A stretch of DNA of 64,000 bases, from the NCBI RefSeq assembly GCF_008041935.1, contig NZ_VKAC01000008.1:124001-188000 (forward strand). The letters are read 5' to 3'. The stretch comes from Quadrisphaera setariae. GTDB lineage: Bacteria; Actinomycetota; Actinomycetes; Actinomycetales; Quadrisphaeraceae. The stretch's first letter is position 1. Every line of letters begins with the position of its first letter. The notes under the pieces were generated by a model. The model made no database searches. It saw nothing but the letters and a program-made list of their open reading frames with translations, and was not told the origin of the DNA. A program made the position numbers and the translations under genes. Shown one piece after another: positions 1 through 8,911 of the stretch.

Positions 1-2
1 TG

Positions 3-917
3 CTCCGCTACGTCCTCGACGACCCGAGCGACCCGTGGGAGTCACCCAAGCCGCACCTGCACCCGCTGCGCACGACGAGCGGCGCGGTCGTCACCGACCA
101 CCGCCCCGACGACCACCGCTGGCACAAGGGGCTGGCGGTCACGCTCACGCACGTCACCCCCGAGCGCGGAGCGCCGCAGAACTTCTGGGGCGGCAACACC
201 TACGTGCCCGACCAGGGGTACCTGCCGCTGGAGGAGGTCGGGTCCGTCCGCCACCTCGGGTTCGAGCACGCCGCGGTGACGGCGGACGGGCAGAGGGTCG
301 AGCTGGACCAGAAGCTGCAGTGGCTCACCCACGGCGGCGCGGAGTGGTTCTTGGAGCGGCGCTCGCTCGTGGTGCACAGCGCCGACCGCGGCGCACCCGA
401 CCGGCCGGGCACCTGGGCGCTGGACCTCGTCAGCGACCTCCTCAACACCTCCGGCCAGGAGCTGCGGATCGGCAGCCCCACCACCCTGGGCCGACCGGCA
501 GCCGGGTACTGCGGACTGTTCTGGCGCGGGCCGCGCTCCTGGACCGGAAGGCCGGTGCTCTCGCCGGCCGGCGAGGTCGCCGAGGACGTCGCGATGGGGT
601 CGCCGTCCGAGACCACCCCATGGCTGGCGCTGAGCGGTCCGCGCGACGGGGTGGACGGCGAGGAGGGCAGCGGCGGCACGGTGGCGCTGGTGGCCGACCT
701 CTCCGCCGACGTCCCCGGACGCGCGGGCGCTCGGACGGACTGGTTCGTGCGCTCGGCCGAGTTCCCCGGGATCGCGCCCTCGCCGGCGTTCTCCACCGAG
801 GTGGTGCTCGCCCCGGGAGAGCACCTGCTGCTGGCCCACCGGGTGCTCGTCGCGGACGCGCAGCTCACCGCGGAGCAGGTCGCCGACGCGCTGGCCGCCC
901 TCCCGGGAACACCTTGA
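3..917 (+). CDS. DUF6807 (PmoA-like) family protein, 5' end missing
   Basis: The frame is open from the window edge to TGA at 915-917, so the N-terminus is missing. Visible residues include a stretch ending HPLRTTSG followed by DDHRWHKGL, the histidine-rich core typical of DUF6807, and later NFWGGNTYV. No signal peptide can be judged. Members of this family are uncharacterised beta-sandwich proteins usually found beside Gfo/Idh sugar dehydrogenases in carbohydrate loci, as here. The stop codon overlaps the TTGACG that may be the -35 of the next operon, so this gene probably ends an upstream transcript. The function in the pathway is unknown. Confidence 0.8.
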   Translation, partial: LRYVLDDPSDPWESPKPHLHPLRTTSGAVVTDHRPDDHRWHKGLAVTLTHVTPERGAPQNFWGGNTYVPDQGYLPLEEVGSVRHLGFEHAAVTADGQRVELDQKLQWLTHGGAEWFLERRSLVVHSADRGAPDRPGTWALDLVSDLLNTSGQELRIGSPTTLGRPAAGYCGLFWRGPRSWTGRPVLSPAGEVAEDVAMGSPSETTPWLALSGPRDGVDGEEGSGGTVALVADLSADVPGRAGARTDWFVRSAEFPGIAPSPAFSTEVVLAPGEHLLLAHRVLVADAQLTAEQVADALAALPGTP

Positions 918-960
918 CGGGTCGCTGCACCGTCGGGCAGGGTTGCGGTAAGCGTTTTCC
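914..960 (+). promoter_or_regulatory. Probable promoter with LacI-type operator for the dehydrogenase operon
   Basis: GGTAAGCGTTTTCC at 947-960 is an imperfect palindrome with the central CG typical of LacI-family operators. It differs at two positions from the operator at 7478-7491. TTGACG at 914-919 with an 18-base gap to CAGGGT at 938-943 is a possible but weak promoter, which would place the operator over the transcription start. Confidence 0.6.
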
Positions 961-996
961 CGCGCTGCCGAGCTCTCCGACGATGGAGGTCACCCC

Positions 997-2214
997 GTGA
1001 CGACGACCGCCCCGGCGCCCAGCGCCACCACCCGCCGCCTCGACCAGCCGGTCGGCCAGCGCACGGTCGGGGTCATCCTCAACGGGGCCTCCGGCCGCAT
1101 GGGCTACCGCCAGCACCTGGTCCGCTCGATCCTGGCCATCCGAGACTCCGGCGGTCTGCTCCTCGCCGACGGCAGCCGCGCCCAGGTCCGCCCGGTGCTC
1201 GTAGGCCGCAACCGCGCCAAGCTCGCCGAGATCGCCGCCCGCCACGACGTCGAGGACGTCTCCACCGACCTCGACGAGGTGCTCTCCGACGACGCGTTCG
1301 GCGTCTACGGAGACTTCCTCGTCACCAGCCAGCGCGCGTCGGCGCTGCGCCGGGCCATCGCCGCCGGCAAGGCGATCTACACCGAGAAGCCCACCGCGGA
1401 GACCCACGCCGAGGCCGTCGAGCTGGCCGAGCTGGCGCAGCGCGCGGGCGTCAAGAACGGCGTCGTCCACGACAAGCTCTTCCTGCCGGGGCTGCTCAAG
1501 CTCAAGCGCCTCGTCGACTCCGGCTTCTTCGGCCGGATCCTGTCCGTGCGCGGCGAGTTCGGCTACTGGGTGTTCGAGGGCGACTGGCAGCCGGCGCAGC
1601 GGCCCAGCTGGAACTACCGCGCGCAGGACGGCGGCGGCATCGTCGTCGACATGTTCCCGCACTGGAACTACGTGCTGGAGCACCTCTTCGGCCCCGTCGA
1701 GGCGGTCTACGCCCGCGCCGTCACCCACATCGACTCCCGCGTCGACGAGGCCGGGCAGCGCTACACCGCCACCGCCGACGACGCCGCCTACGGCATCTTC
1801 GAGCTGGCCGGCGGCGTGGTCGCCCAGATCAACTCCAGCTGGACCACCCGCGTCCACCGCGACGAGCTGGTGGAGTTCCACGTCGACGGGACGCACGGCA
1901 GCGCCGTCGCCGGCCTCTTCCACTGCGAGGCGCAGCCCCGCGTGGCCACGCCCAAGCCGGTGTGGAACCCGGACCTGCCCGACCCCATCGACCACCGCGC
2001 CGCGTGGACCACCGTCCCCGACAACGCCGAGACCGAGAACGGCTTCCGCGCGCAGTGGGAGGGGTTCCTGCGGCACGTGCTCGACGAGCCGGGCCACGAG
2101 ACCTACCCCTTCGACCTCGCCTCCGGCGCCCGCGGCGTGCTCCTGGCCGAGCTGGGCCTGCGCTCCTCCCGAGAGGGTCGCCGGCTCACCGTCGCCGACG
2201 AGGTGCAGGCGTGA
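997..2214 (+). CDS. Gfo/Idh/MocA family NAD(P)-dependent oxidoreductase
   Basis: A 405-residue Rossmann-fold dehydrogenase predicted to oxidise or reduce a hydroxyl of a sugar or cyclitol in the cytoplasm. The N-terminal nucleotide-binding loop reads GASGRMG (about 30-36) rather than the usual GxGxxG. The family EKP signature is at 130-132 and a C-terminal alpha/beta substrate domain follows. GTG at 997 is chosen because GGAGGT lies six bases upstream. It is the first gene of a five-gene run joined by 4-base overlaps, starting just after a LacI-type operator. The substrate cannot be read from the sequence; linkage to an alpha-mannosidase suggests a glycoside-derived sugar. Confidence 0.88.
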   Translation: MTTTAPAPSATTRRLDQPVGQRTVGVILNGASGRMGYRQHLVRSILAIRDSGGLLLADGSRAQVRPVLVGRNRAKLAEIAARHDVEDVSTDLDEVLSDDAFGVYGDFLVTSQRASALRRAIAAGKAIYTEKPTAETHAEAVELAELAQRAGVKNGVVHDKLFLPGLLKLKRLVDSGFFGRILSVRGEFGYWVFEGDWQPAQRPSWNYRAQDGGGIVVDMFPHWNYVLEHLFGPVEAVYARAVTHIDSRVDEAGQRYTATADDAAYGIFELAGGVVAQINSSWTTRVHRDELVEFHVDGTHGSAVAGLFHCEAQPRVATPKPVWNPDLPDPIDHRAAWTTVPDNAETENGFRAQWEGFLRHVLDEPGHETYPFDLASGARGVLLAELGLRSSREGRRLTVADEVQA

Positions 2215-3425
2215 GCGCTCTCGGCTCGGCCCCCACCGCCGTCCTGCTCGCCCCGGACGGCACCACCCGCACGATCGCGCTGCGCGAGGCGCCCGCGTTC
2301 ACGCGCCCCACCAGCCCGATCACCGTCCGCACGGCGTACGCCGCCGCGCACGTGGTGCCGCGCGTGGCCGCGGAGAACACCCCCGGCAGCCCGGCCGACA
2401 TCGACTGGGACGCCACCCTCGCCTTCCGCCACCACCTGTTCGGCTGGGGCCTGGGCGTCGCCGACGCCATGGACACCGCCCAGCGCGGCATGGGCCTGGA
2501 CCCTGCCGCCGTCCGCGAGCTGGTGACGCGCTCCGCCGCGGCCGCCCGCGAGGCCGGCGGCTCGGTGGTGGTCGGGGTCAGCACCGACCATCTCGAGGAG
2601 GCCGCTCCCTCCCTGGACGCCATCACCGACGCCTACTGCGAGCAGCTGGCGCACGCGGAGGACGCCGGCGCCGGCGTCGTCCTCATGGCCTCCCGGCACC
2701 TGGCGCGCGTGGCCGAGGGCGCGGGCGACTACGAGCGCGTCTACTCCCGCGTCATCGCCCGCGCCGGCGCGCCCGTGCTGCTGCACTGGCTCGGCACCGC
2801 CTTCGACCCGGCGCTCGCCGGGTACTGGGGCTCCGACGACGTGCCCACCGCCTCCAAGACCGTGGTGCGCATCATCGAGGACGCCGCCGGCCTGCCCGGC
2901 GCGGTCCGCGGCGTCAAGGTGAGCCTCCTCGACGCCGACGCCGAGGTGGCCCTGCGCCAGCTCGTCCCCGCGCCGGCGCGGGTCTTCACCGGGGACGACT
3001 TCCACTACGTCGACCTCATCGCCGGTGACGCATCTGCTGACGGAGCGGTGGGCGGGCACTCCGACGCGCTGCTCGGCGCGTTCGCCGCCGTCGGCCCGAA
3101 CGCCTCCGCGGCGCTGCAGGCCCTCCAAGGCGGCGGTGAGGAGGGTGAGCGCGAGTACCGGCGCATCCTCGAGCCGACCGAGGCGCTCTCGCGGCAGGTC
3201 TTCGCCGTCCCGACCTACTACTACAAGACGGGCGTCGCGTTCCTGTCGTGGCTCAACGGTCACCAGGCCTCCCCCGCGATGGTCGGCGGCCTGCACAGCG
3301 CCCGCTCCCTGCCGCACCTGTCCGAGCTGGTCCGCCTGGCCGACGCCGCGGGCGCCCTGGAGCAGCCCGAGCTGGCCGCGCAGCGCTGGGCCGCGCTGCT
3401 CGCCGTGCACGGGGTGGCCTCATGA
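2211..3425 (+). CDS. DUF993 family protein (dihydrodipicolinate synthase-like TIM barrel)
   Basis: A 404-residue protein matching the DUF993 family, TIM-barrel proteins resembling the DapA/aldolase group whose reaction is not established. Typical stretches include WDATLAFRHHLFGWGLGVAD, FRLSTxx-like barrel strands and the C-terminal YYKTGVAFLSWLNGHQ. GTG at 2211 overlaps the previous stop as GTGA, so translation is probably coupled. Its place between a sugar dehydrogenase and an isomerase-like protein suggests a carbon-carbon or dehydration step on an oxidised sugar, but this is inference. Confidence 0.85.
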   Translation: MSALGSAPTAVLLAPDGTTRTIALREAPAFTRPTSPITVRTAYAAAHVVPRVAAENTPGSPADIDWDATLAFRHHLFGWGLGVADAMDTAQRGMGLDPAAVRELVTRSAAAAREAGGSVVVGVSTDHLEEAAPSLDAITDAYCEQLAHAEDAGAGVVLMASRHLARVAEGAGDYERVYSRVIARAGAPVLLHWLGTAFDPALAGYWGSDDVPTASKTVVRIIEDAAGLPGAVRGVKVSLLDADAEVALRQLVPAPARVFTGDDFHYVDLIAGDASADGAVGGHSDALLGAFAAVGPNASAALQALQGGGEEGEREYRRILEPTEALSRQVFAVPTYYYKTGVAFLSWLNGHQASPAMVGGLHSARSLPHLSELVRLADAAGALEQPELAAQRWAALLAVHGVAS

Positions 3426-4312
3426 CCCCTGAGACGAGCACGACGACGAGCGCGCCCGCCCCGCAGGTGTCCCCGCGGCTCTCGCTGAACTCCGCCACGG
3501 TCAAGCGCGCGGGCCTGCCCCGCGTCTTCGAGGTGGCGGGCGAGGCCGGCATCGGCGCGGTGGGGCTGTGGCGCGAGGAGGTCGCCGAGGTGGGCCTCGA
3601 CGTCGCGGTGAAGCAGCTGGCGAGCTCGGGCCTGCGGTTCTCCTCGCTGTGCCGCGGCGGGTTCTTCACCATGCCGGAGGGCACGGAGCGCCGGGCCGCC
3701 CTCGACGACAACCGCCGCGCCGTCGACGAGTGCGCCGCCCTGGCCGCAGCCGGCGCTCCCGGCTCGGCGGCGGTGCTCGTGCTCGTGGTGGGCGGGATGC
3801 CAGCGGGCAGCAAGGACCTGCCCGCCGCGCGCGCTGCCGTCGCGGACGCCCTCGCGGAGCTGGCCCCGTACGCCCTCGACGCCGGCGTGACGCTGGCGGT
3901 GGAGCCGCTGCACCCCATCCACTGCGCCGACCGCGCGGTCGTCTCGACGCTGGAGCAGGCGCTCGACCTCGCGGCGCCGTTCGACCCGCGGGCCGTCGGC
4001 GTCGTCGTCGACACCTACCACCTGTGGTGGGACCCCCGGGTGGCCGAGGGCATCGCGCGCGCCGGCAGAGAGGGGCGCATCGCCAGCTTCCAGCTGGCCG
4101 ACGCGATGGTGCCCATCGCTTCCGACGTCCTGCTCAACCGCCACCTGCCCGGCCACGGCGTCGTCGACCTCGCCCCCCTCGTCGAGGCCGTCGCGGCCAC
4201 CGGGTACACCGGTGACGTGGAGGTCGAGGTGTTCAACGCCGACGTGTGGGCCACCGACCCGCTGGAGGTGGCCCGCGCCACCGCCGCGAGCGTGAGGCAC
4301 CTCGCGCTGTGA
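3422..4312 (+). CDS. Sugar phosphate isomerase/epimerase-type TIM-barrel protein
   Basis: A 296-residue AP-endonuclease-2/xylose-isomerase-like TIM barrel. Likely metal ligands are the Glu in AVEPLHP, the Asp-x-x-His in VVDTYHLWW, and the Glu in the final strand VEVEVFN; these are the positions used for divalent metal binding in this superfamily. ATG at 3422 overlaps the previous stop by four bases. It probably isomerises or epimerises a keto-sugar made by the neighbouring dehydrogenase. Such proteins are often mis-assigned, so no specific enzyme name is given. Confidence 0.85.
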   Translation: MTPETSTTTSAPAPQVSPRLSLNSATVKRAGLPRVFEVAGEAGIGAVGLWREEVAEVGLDVAVKQLASSGLRFSSLCRGGFFTMPEGTERRAALDDNRRAVDECAALAAAGAPGSAAVLVLVVGGMPAGSKDLPAARAAVADALAELAPYALDAGVTLAVEPLHPIHCADRAVVSTLEQALDLAAPFDPRAVGVVVDTYHLWWDPRVAEGIARAGREGRIASFQLADAMVPIASDVLLNRHLPGHGVVDLAPLVEAVAATGYTGDVEVEVFNADVWATDPLEVARATAASVRHLAL

Positions 4313-6180
4313 GCGTCCCGCTCCCCACCGCGGCGCAGCGCGACGAGGAGTTCGCCGCTGCGGTGGCCTCGGCGCTGGCGGACGACGTCGCACGGGTGCT
4401 CGCCGAAGACCCGGGCGAGGCTGCCCGGCTGGCCCACCGGCCGCTCGCCGCGCGCGTGCGCGCGCTCGTGGTGGCCAGCGTCCTCGGCGTCGGTGGCTCC
4501 GCAGAGGAGCTGCTCACACGGGCGCTGCCGCTGCTGGCGGCGCTGCGGGCGCGGCAGAACCCCAGCGGGCTCTTCGCCGGCGGCGACAACGTCGACTCAC
4601 CTCCCGACTCGGCCTTCAGCATCAACGACCTCGCCGACGCCGCGCTGCTCCTCGACCGGTGGGACGCCCCTGCGGGAGCGCCCGCCAGTGCCGCAGCGCG
4701 GGTGCGCGAGGGCCTGGCCGAGCTGCTCGATGCCCTCACGCCGCCGCTGCTGGTCGGCGGGGTGCACACGCCCAACCACCGCTGGGAGCTCTCGGCGGCG
4801 CTGGGCCGCCTCCTGCGCCTCAGCCCTCCTGAGCCGACGGCGAGCGCGCTGCGCACGCGGATCGGGCAGTGGCTGGCCGAGGGCGTGGACGTCGACGCCG
4901 ACGGCCTGTTCTCCGAGCGCAGCGCCAACTACGCCGCCGCCGTGTCCGACCCGTCGCTGCTGCTGCTTGCGGACGTGCTGGACCGGCCGGACCTGCTCGC
5001 CGTCGTCGAGAGCAGCCTCGACGCCCTGCTCGACCTGCTGCTGCCCGACGGCGCGGTGGAGACCGTGCACTCGCGCCGCCAGGACCAGCGCCGCTCCGAC
5101 TTCCCGCTGGCCGCGTTCGCGGTGCCGCTGCGCGCGGTGGCGGTGGCCACCGGCCGCGGTGACCTCGCCTGGGCCGCCCGCCGTGCCGTGGCGCAGGGCC
5201 TGCACGCCGCCGGCTCTCACGACGACCTCGACGGCGCCGCCGCAGCCGCCGCCCTCCTGCTCGACCCGCGGGTCGGCTCGCCGCTGCCCGCCGACGCTCC
5301 CCCGCCGACTCGCCGGCGGCGCACCTTCGGGTGCGGGCTCGTGGTGGACCACCGCCCGGGGGCGGCCGTCGTGGTGGCGGCGAACAGCGACCACGCCGAG
5401 CACCGGCGCATCTGCTCGGGCCTGGCCGTCAACCCGACGGTGCTGCGGGCCCTGGCCGGCCGCGCCGTGCTGGACTCGGTGCGCCTGAGCCGAACGTTCT
5501 TCGGCCTCGGCCCCTTCCGCCCCGCGGACCTCGGCCAGGGCGGCGAGACGCTCCACCTGCGCGAAGAGGTCAGCGCCGCCTACTACCAGCCGCTGGCCCC
5601 GCCGCTGCTGGACGCGGACGGCGTCTACGCCGTGCAGGACGACGGCCGCTTCAGCGCCGCGATGGCCTTCGCCCAGCGCGAGCGCGACGAGGTGCGGCTG
5701 ACCACGTCCGTCGACGTGCTGCTCACCGACGGCGGCGCGGAGCTGGTGGTGGACGTGGTCTCGGCGCCCGCCGGGCCCAGCGTCGACTGGCTGCTGGAGC
5801 TCGCGCTCCGCCCAGAGGCAGACGGCCGTCTCGGAGCCGGGTCGGCGGAGCAGTTCGTGGCGCTGCCCGACGGTCGTCACCTGCTGGCCGGTGAGCCCGG
5901 TGCGGTGGCCACCTGGACGGTCGGCGACGACGCGCTGCGCGTCGAGGTGGTCGAGGCCTCCGGCGCACTCACCGCCGCCGGAGCCACCGCAGCGCCCGGC
6001 GGCGTCGCCGCCTACGAGCCGGGTGAGGACTACGGCCACCTCGGCGGCACCGACGCCATGGGCGCTCGTGGCAGCGAGCTGCTGGTGCTCGCGGGCAGCA
6101 CGCCCTCGCGCCTGCGGCTGCGCGTCGAGCTGATGCCTGGCTTCCGGACCGGCGATCACGAGCTGGCGCAGCGGCCGTGA
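4309..6180 (+). CDS. Uncharacterised protein with alpha/alpha-toroid and beta-sandwich-like halves
   Basis: A 623-residue protein. The first half is alpha-helical and contains short motifs (NPSGLFAGGDNVDSPPDSAF, HTPNHRWELSAALG, DGLFSERSANY) reminiscent of alpha/alpha-toroid polysaccharide lyases. The second half is rich in beta-strand-like sequence, as in heparinase II/III-type enzymes. I cannot place it firmly in a named family and see no catalytic Tyr/His set I would trust. There is no signal peptide, so if it is an enzyme it acts on imported oligosaccharides in the cytoplasm. GTG at 4309 overlaps the previous stop as GTGA. Confidence 0.7.
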   Translation: MSVPLPTAAQRDEEFAAAVASALADDVARVLAEDPGEAARLAHRPLAARVRALVVASVLGVGGSAEELLTRALPLLAALRARQNPSGLFAGGDNVDSPPDSAFSINDLADAALLLDRWDAPAGAPASAAARVREGLAELLDALTPPLLVGGVHTPNHRWELSAALGRLLRLSPPEPTASALRTRIGQWLAEGVDVDADGLFSERSANYAAAVSDPSLLLLADVLDRPDLLAVVESSLDALLDLLLPDGAVETVHSRRQDQRRSDFPLAAFAVPLRAVAVATGRGDLAWAARRAVAQGLHAAGSHDDLDGAAAAAALLLDPRVGSPLPADAPPPTRRRRTFGCGLVVDHRPGAAVVVAANSDHAEHRRICSGLAVNPTVLRALAGRAVLDSVRLSRTFFGLGPFRPADLGQGGETLHLREEVSAAYYQPLAPPLLDADGVYAVQDDGRFSAAMAFAQRERDEVRLTTSVDVLLTDGGAELVVDVVSAPAGPSVDWLLELALRPEADGRLGAGSAEQFVALPDGRHLLAGEPGAVATWTVGDDALRVEVVEASGALTAAGATAAPGGVAAYEPGEDYGHLGGTDAMGARGSELLVLAGSTPSRLRLRVELMPGFRTGDHELAQRP

Positions 6181-7403
6181 CGCTGCCGCGGATCGTCGTC
6201 GTCGGCGTCCACGGGTACGGCGCCAACCACGTGGCCACCGCGCTGCGCCTGCAGCGGGAGGGCCGCGCGCGGCTCGTGGGGCTGGTGGACCCGAAGGGTG
6301 GCCCGGTGGTCGCGGACGGCGGCGCGGTGGTGCCGGACACCGACCTCCCGGCCCGCTGGCCGGACCTCGACGCGCTGCTCGCCGACCAGCCCGTCGACGT
6401 GGTGGTGGTCGCCACTCCGCTGCACACGCACGCCGCGCTGGGCCGTCAGGCGCTGGAGGCGGGCGCCGACGTGCTGCTGGAGAAGCCGCCCGTGACGCGG
6501 CGCGAGCAGCTGGCCGAGCTGCTCGCGGTGGAGTCCGCGAGCCCGGGCCGGGTGCAGGTGGGCTTCCAGGCGCTCGGGTCAGCGGCCCTGGCCGCCGTCG
6601 GCGCTGCTGTGCGCGACGGGTCACTGGGCGAGGTGCGGCGCATCTCGGCGCGCGGCAGCTGGACCCGCGACGCGGCGTACTACGCCCGGGCGCCGTGGGC
6701 GGGGCGGCGGACGCTGGGCGGGGTCGACGTCGTCGACGGGGCCCTCACCAACCCCTTCGCGCACGCCGTGGCCGATCTGCTGCACCTGGCGGGTCTGACC
6801 GGCGCCGACGCCGTGGCGCGGGTGGAGGTGGAGCTCTTCCGCTCCCGCGACATCGAGGCCGACGACACCGCGGCGCTGCGCGTGGTGGCCGCTGACGGCA
6901 CCCCGGCGGCGGGCGTGCCCGTGGTGGGGGCGTTCACGCTGGCAGGACCAGCGGACGCGCGCCCCTGGGTGCAGGTGACCGGTGCGCGGGCGTCCCTGCG
7001 GCTGCACTACGACGTCGACAGGGTCGAGGTGCTCCCGGGCACCGACAGCACCGACAGCTCAGGCAGCCCAGGGGCAGCCGGCGCGGGTCCGCTGCCGGAC
7101 CTCCTGGAGCGGCCCGGGCTGGCCGGCCAGCACCCGCGCAGGGGGCTGCTGGAGGACCTGCTGGCCCGGCGCACCGACGGCGGTCCGCTGCTGGCGCCGC
7201 TGGCGGCCACCGCCGGGTTCGTGGAGGTGGTGGAGGCCGTGCGGGCCGCCACCGTGACGGCCGTCGACCCGGCGCACGTGCGCTGGGAGGGCGTGGGCGG
7301 CGCACGCCGCCCGGTGCTGGAAGGCGTCGACGCGGCCCTGGACGCCGTCGTGCACGGCGACGGCGGGCTGTTCCGCGCCACCGGCGCGCGCTGGGCGGGA
7401 TGA
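6177..7403 (+). CDS. Second Gfo/Idh/MocA family oxidoreductase
   Basis: A 408-residue dehydrogenase unlike the one at 997. It starts LPRIVVVGVHGYGANH, a Rossmann loop with GxHGxGxxH, and has LLEKPPVTRREQ as the EKP signature at about residues 100-102. GTG at 6177 overlaps the previous stop by four bases, completing the translationally coupled run. Two dehydrogenases in one operon fit an oxidation-then-reduction scheme such as epimerisation through a keto intermediate, or 3-keto-glycoside cleavage; this is inference. About 148 bases separate it from the importer operon. Confidence 0.87.
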   Translation: MTLPRIVVVGVHGYGANHVATALRLQREGRARLVGLVDPKGGPVVADGGAVVPDTDLPARWPDLDALLADQPVDVVVVATPLHTHAALGRQALEAGADVLLEKPPVTRREQLAELLAVESASPGRVQVGFQALGSAALAAVGAAVRDGSLGEVRRISARGSWTRDAAYYARAPWAGRRTLGGVDVVDGALTNPFAHAVADLLHLAGLTGADAVARVEVELFRSRDIEADDTAALRVVAADGTPAAGVPVVGAFTLAGPADARPWVQVTGARASLRLHYDVDRVEVLPGTDSTDSSGSPGAAGAGPLPDLLERPGLAGQHPRRGLLEDLLARRTDGGPLLAPLAATAGFVEVVEAVRAATVTAVDPAHVRWEGVGGARRPVLEGVDAALDAVVHGDGGLFRATGARWAG

Positions 7404-7470
7404 GCACCGACGTCTCCTGGCCCCCGCCCGCTGAGACCTCTTCGTGACGGGCCGGATGTCAGGACCTCCC

Positions 7471-7500
7471 TTGACGCGGTAAACGCTTTCCTCGTACGGT
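7471..7500 (+). promoter_or_regulatory. Promoter with embedded LacI-type operator for the importer/mannosidase operon
   Basis: TTGACG (7471-7476) and TACGGT (7495-7500) are separated by 18 bases and look like a vegetative promoter. Between them lies GGTAAACGCTTTCC (7478-7491), a LacI-family operator with central CG. A bound repressor would block polymerase directly. The transcription start would be near 7507, leaving a leader of about 45 bases. Confidence 0.8.
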
Positions 7501-7551
7501 CCAGCATCAGCAGGTCGCGACGGCGCGACAGCCGGACGGAGGGGATCACCC

Positions 7552-8886
7552 GTGCAGATGACGACGTTCCGAGGGGGCCGCAGGGCGCTCGCGCTGCTGG
7601 CCGCCGGCCTCGGCGCCGCCCTGGCGCTCAGCGGCTGCGGAGGCTCCGGTGGCGACGACGCGGACACCGGCAGCGGTGGCGCGGCGAAGTCCATCGACTT
7701 CTGGCTCTCGGCCAGCGACGCGCAGGCGAAGGGCTACTACGACCTCGCCAAGGACTTCCAGGCGAAGACCGGCACCACCGTCAACATCACCAACGTCCCC
7801 TACGACGGGTACGTCACCAAGCTCAAGCAGTCGGCGCAGGCGAACGCCCTCCCGGACGCCGCGAACGTGCCCTCGATCGACCCGATCTGGGTCAACTCGC
7901 TGCAGGACCTCAAGGACGTCGCCGAGGACCCGGCCAACAAGATCGACAGCAAGTACGTCGTGACGTCGACCGAGGGCGCCAACTCCGGCAAGGTGCTGAG
8001 CATCCCCAGCGACGTCACCGCGTCGGGGATGTTCATCAACAAGAGCCTGTGGGACGAGGCCGGCGTCGCCTACCCGACGGACCCGAGCCAGACCTGGACG
8101 TGGGACCAGTTCCTCGCCGACGCCACCAAGGTCCGCGAGGCCACCGGCGCCAAGTACGACCTGACCTTCGACAACTCCCCCTCCCGCCTGCGCGCGTTCG
8201 TCTACGAGCACGGCGGCAACTACATGGAGCAGCAGGAGGACGGCTCGTTCGCCCCGAACGCGCAGACCACCAGCGCCCTCGAGAAGTTCGTGGCGATGAA
8301 CGACGACGTCGTCATGCCGAAGTCGGTGTGGACCTCCGGCGCCGACCCGAACGCGCTGTTCAAGAGCGGCCAGGTGACCGCGTACTGGTCCGGCGTGTGG
8401 CAGGTGGCCGACTTCGCCTCCTCCATCACCGGCTTCGAGTGGGCCTCGGTGCCCACCCCGGCCCAGCCGACGCAGGCCAGCGACGTCAACGCCGGCGGCG
8501 TGGTGGTCGCGTTCGACAACGGCGGTGCCAAGGCCGAGGTCGCGAAGGCGTTCGTGAAGTTCATGTACGACCCGGCCAACTACACCAAGCTCGTGGCCAC
8601 CAACGGCTACCTGCCGGTGGAGACGGGCCTGAGCCCGCAGTACGGCTTCACCACCCCGGCGGCCACCGCCGCGTTCGACCTGTACCTCAAGGAGATCGAG
8701 CTGTACGACCCGATCTCCACGACCTTCTACAAGTCCCAGCTGCAGTGGGCCCTGGAGGGCAAGAGCCTCACCACGGACCCGACCAAGGACGAGCTGGCCA
8801 AGACCATCAACGGCCAGCAGGACGTGGCCACGGCGCTGAAGAACATCACCGCCGGCTACGAGCAGCAGGTCGGCGGCAAGAGCTGA
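7552..8886 (+). CDS. Sugar ABC transporter substrate-binding lipoprotein
   Basis: A 444-residue family 1 extracellular solute-binding protein. The N-terminus has arginines, a hydrophobic stretch and a lipobox LSGC at about residues 26-29, followed by a Gly/Ser/Asp linker, so the mature protein is anchored to the outside of the membrane. GTG at 7552 is chosen because GGAGGGG lies about seven bases upstream; ATG two codons later is possible. It feeds the two permeases downstream and is under the LacI-type operator at 7478. No cognate ATPase is present in the operon; many actinobacterial sugar importers share a general ATPase such as MsiK. Confidence 0.93.
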   Translation: MQMTTFRGGRRALALLAAGLGAALALSGCGGSGGDDADTGSGGAAKSIDFWLSASDAQAKGYYDLAKDFQAKTGTTVNITNVPYDGYVTKLKQSAQANALPDAANVPSIDPIWVNSLQDLKDVAEDPANKIDSKYVVTSTEGANSGKVLSIPSDVTASGMFINKSLWDEAGVAYPTDPSQTWTWDQFLADATKVREATGAKYDLTFDNSPSRLRAFVYEHGGNYMEQQEDGSFAPNAQTTSALEKFVAMNDDVVMPKSVWTSGADPNALFKSGQVTAYWSGVWQVADFASSITGFEWASVPTPAQPTQASDVNAGGVVVAFDNGGAKAEVAKAFVKFMYDPANYTKLVATNGYLPVETGLSPQYGFTTPAATAAFDLYLKEIELYDPISTTFYKSQLQWALEGKSLTTDPTKDELAKTINGQQDVATALKNITAGYEQQVGGKS

Positions 8887-8911
8887 CGCGCTGAGCCCCA
8901 CCCCGGCTGCC

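Noticed and set aside
914-943. Strong promoter claim for the dehydrogenase operon
   Set aside because: The -35 TTGACG is good but the -10 CAGGGT is poor; kept only as a weak candidate together with the operator.
865-2097. Long open frame on the minus strand opposite the first dehydrogenase gene
   Set aside because: Mirror of a real gene in GC-rich DNA; low-complexity product with no domain. The same holds for other long antisense frames across the window.
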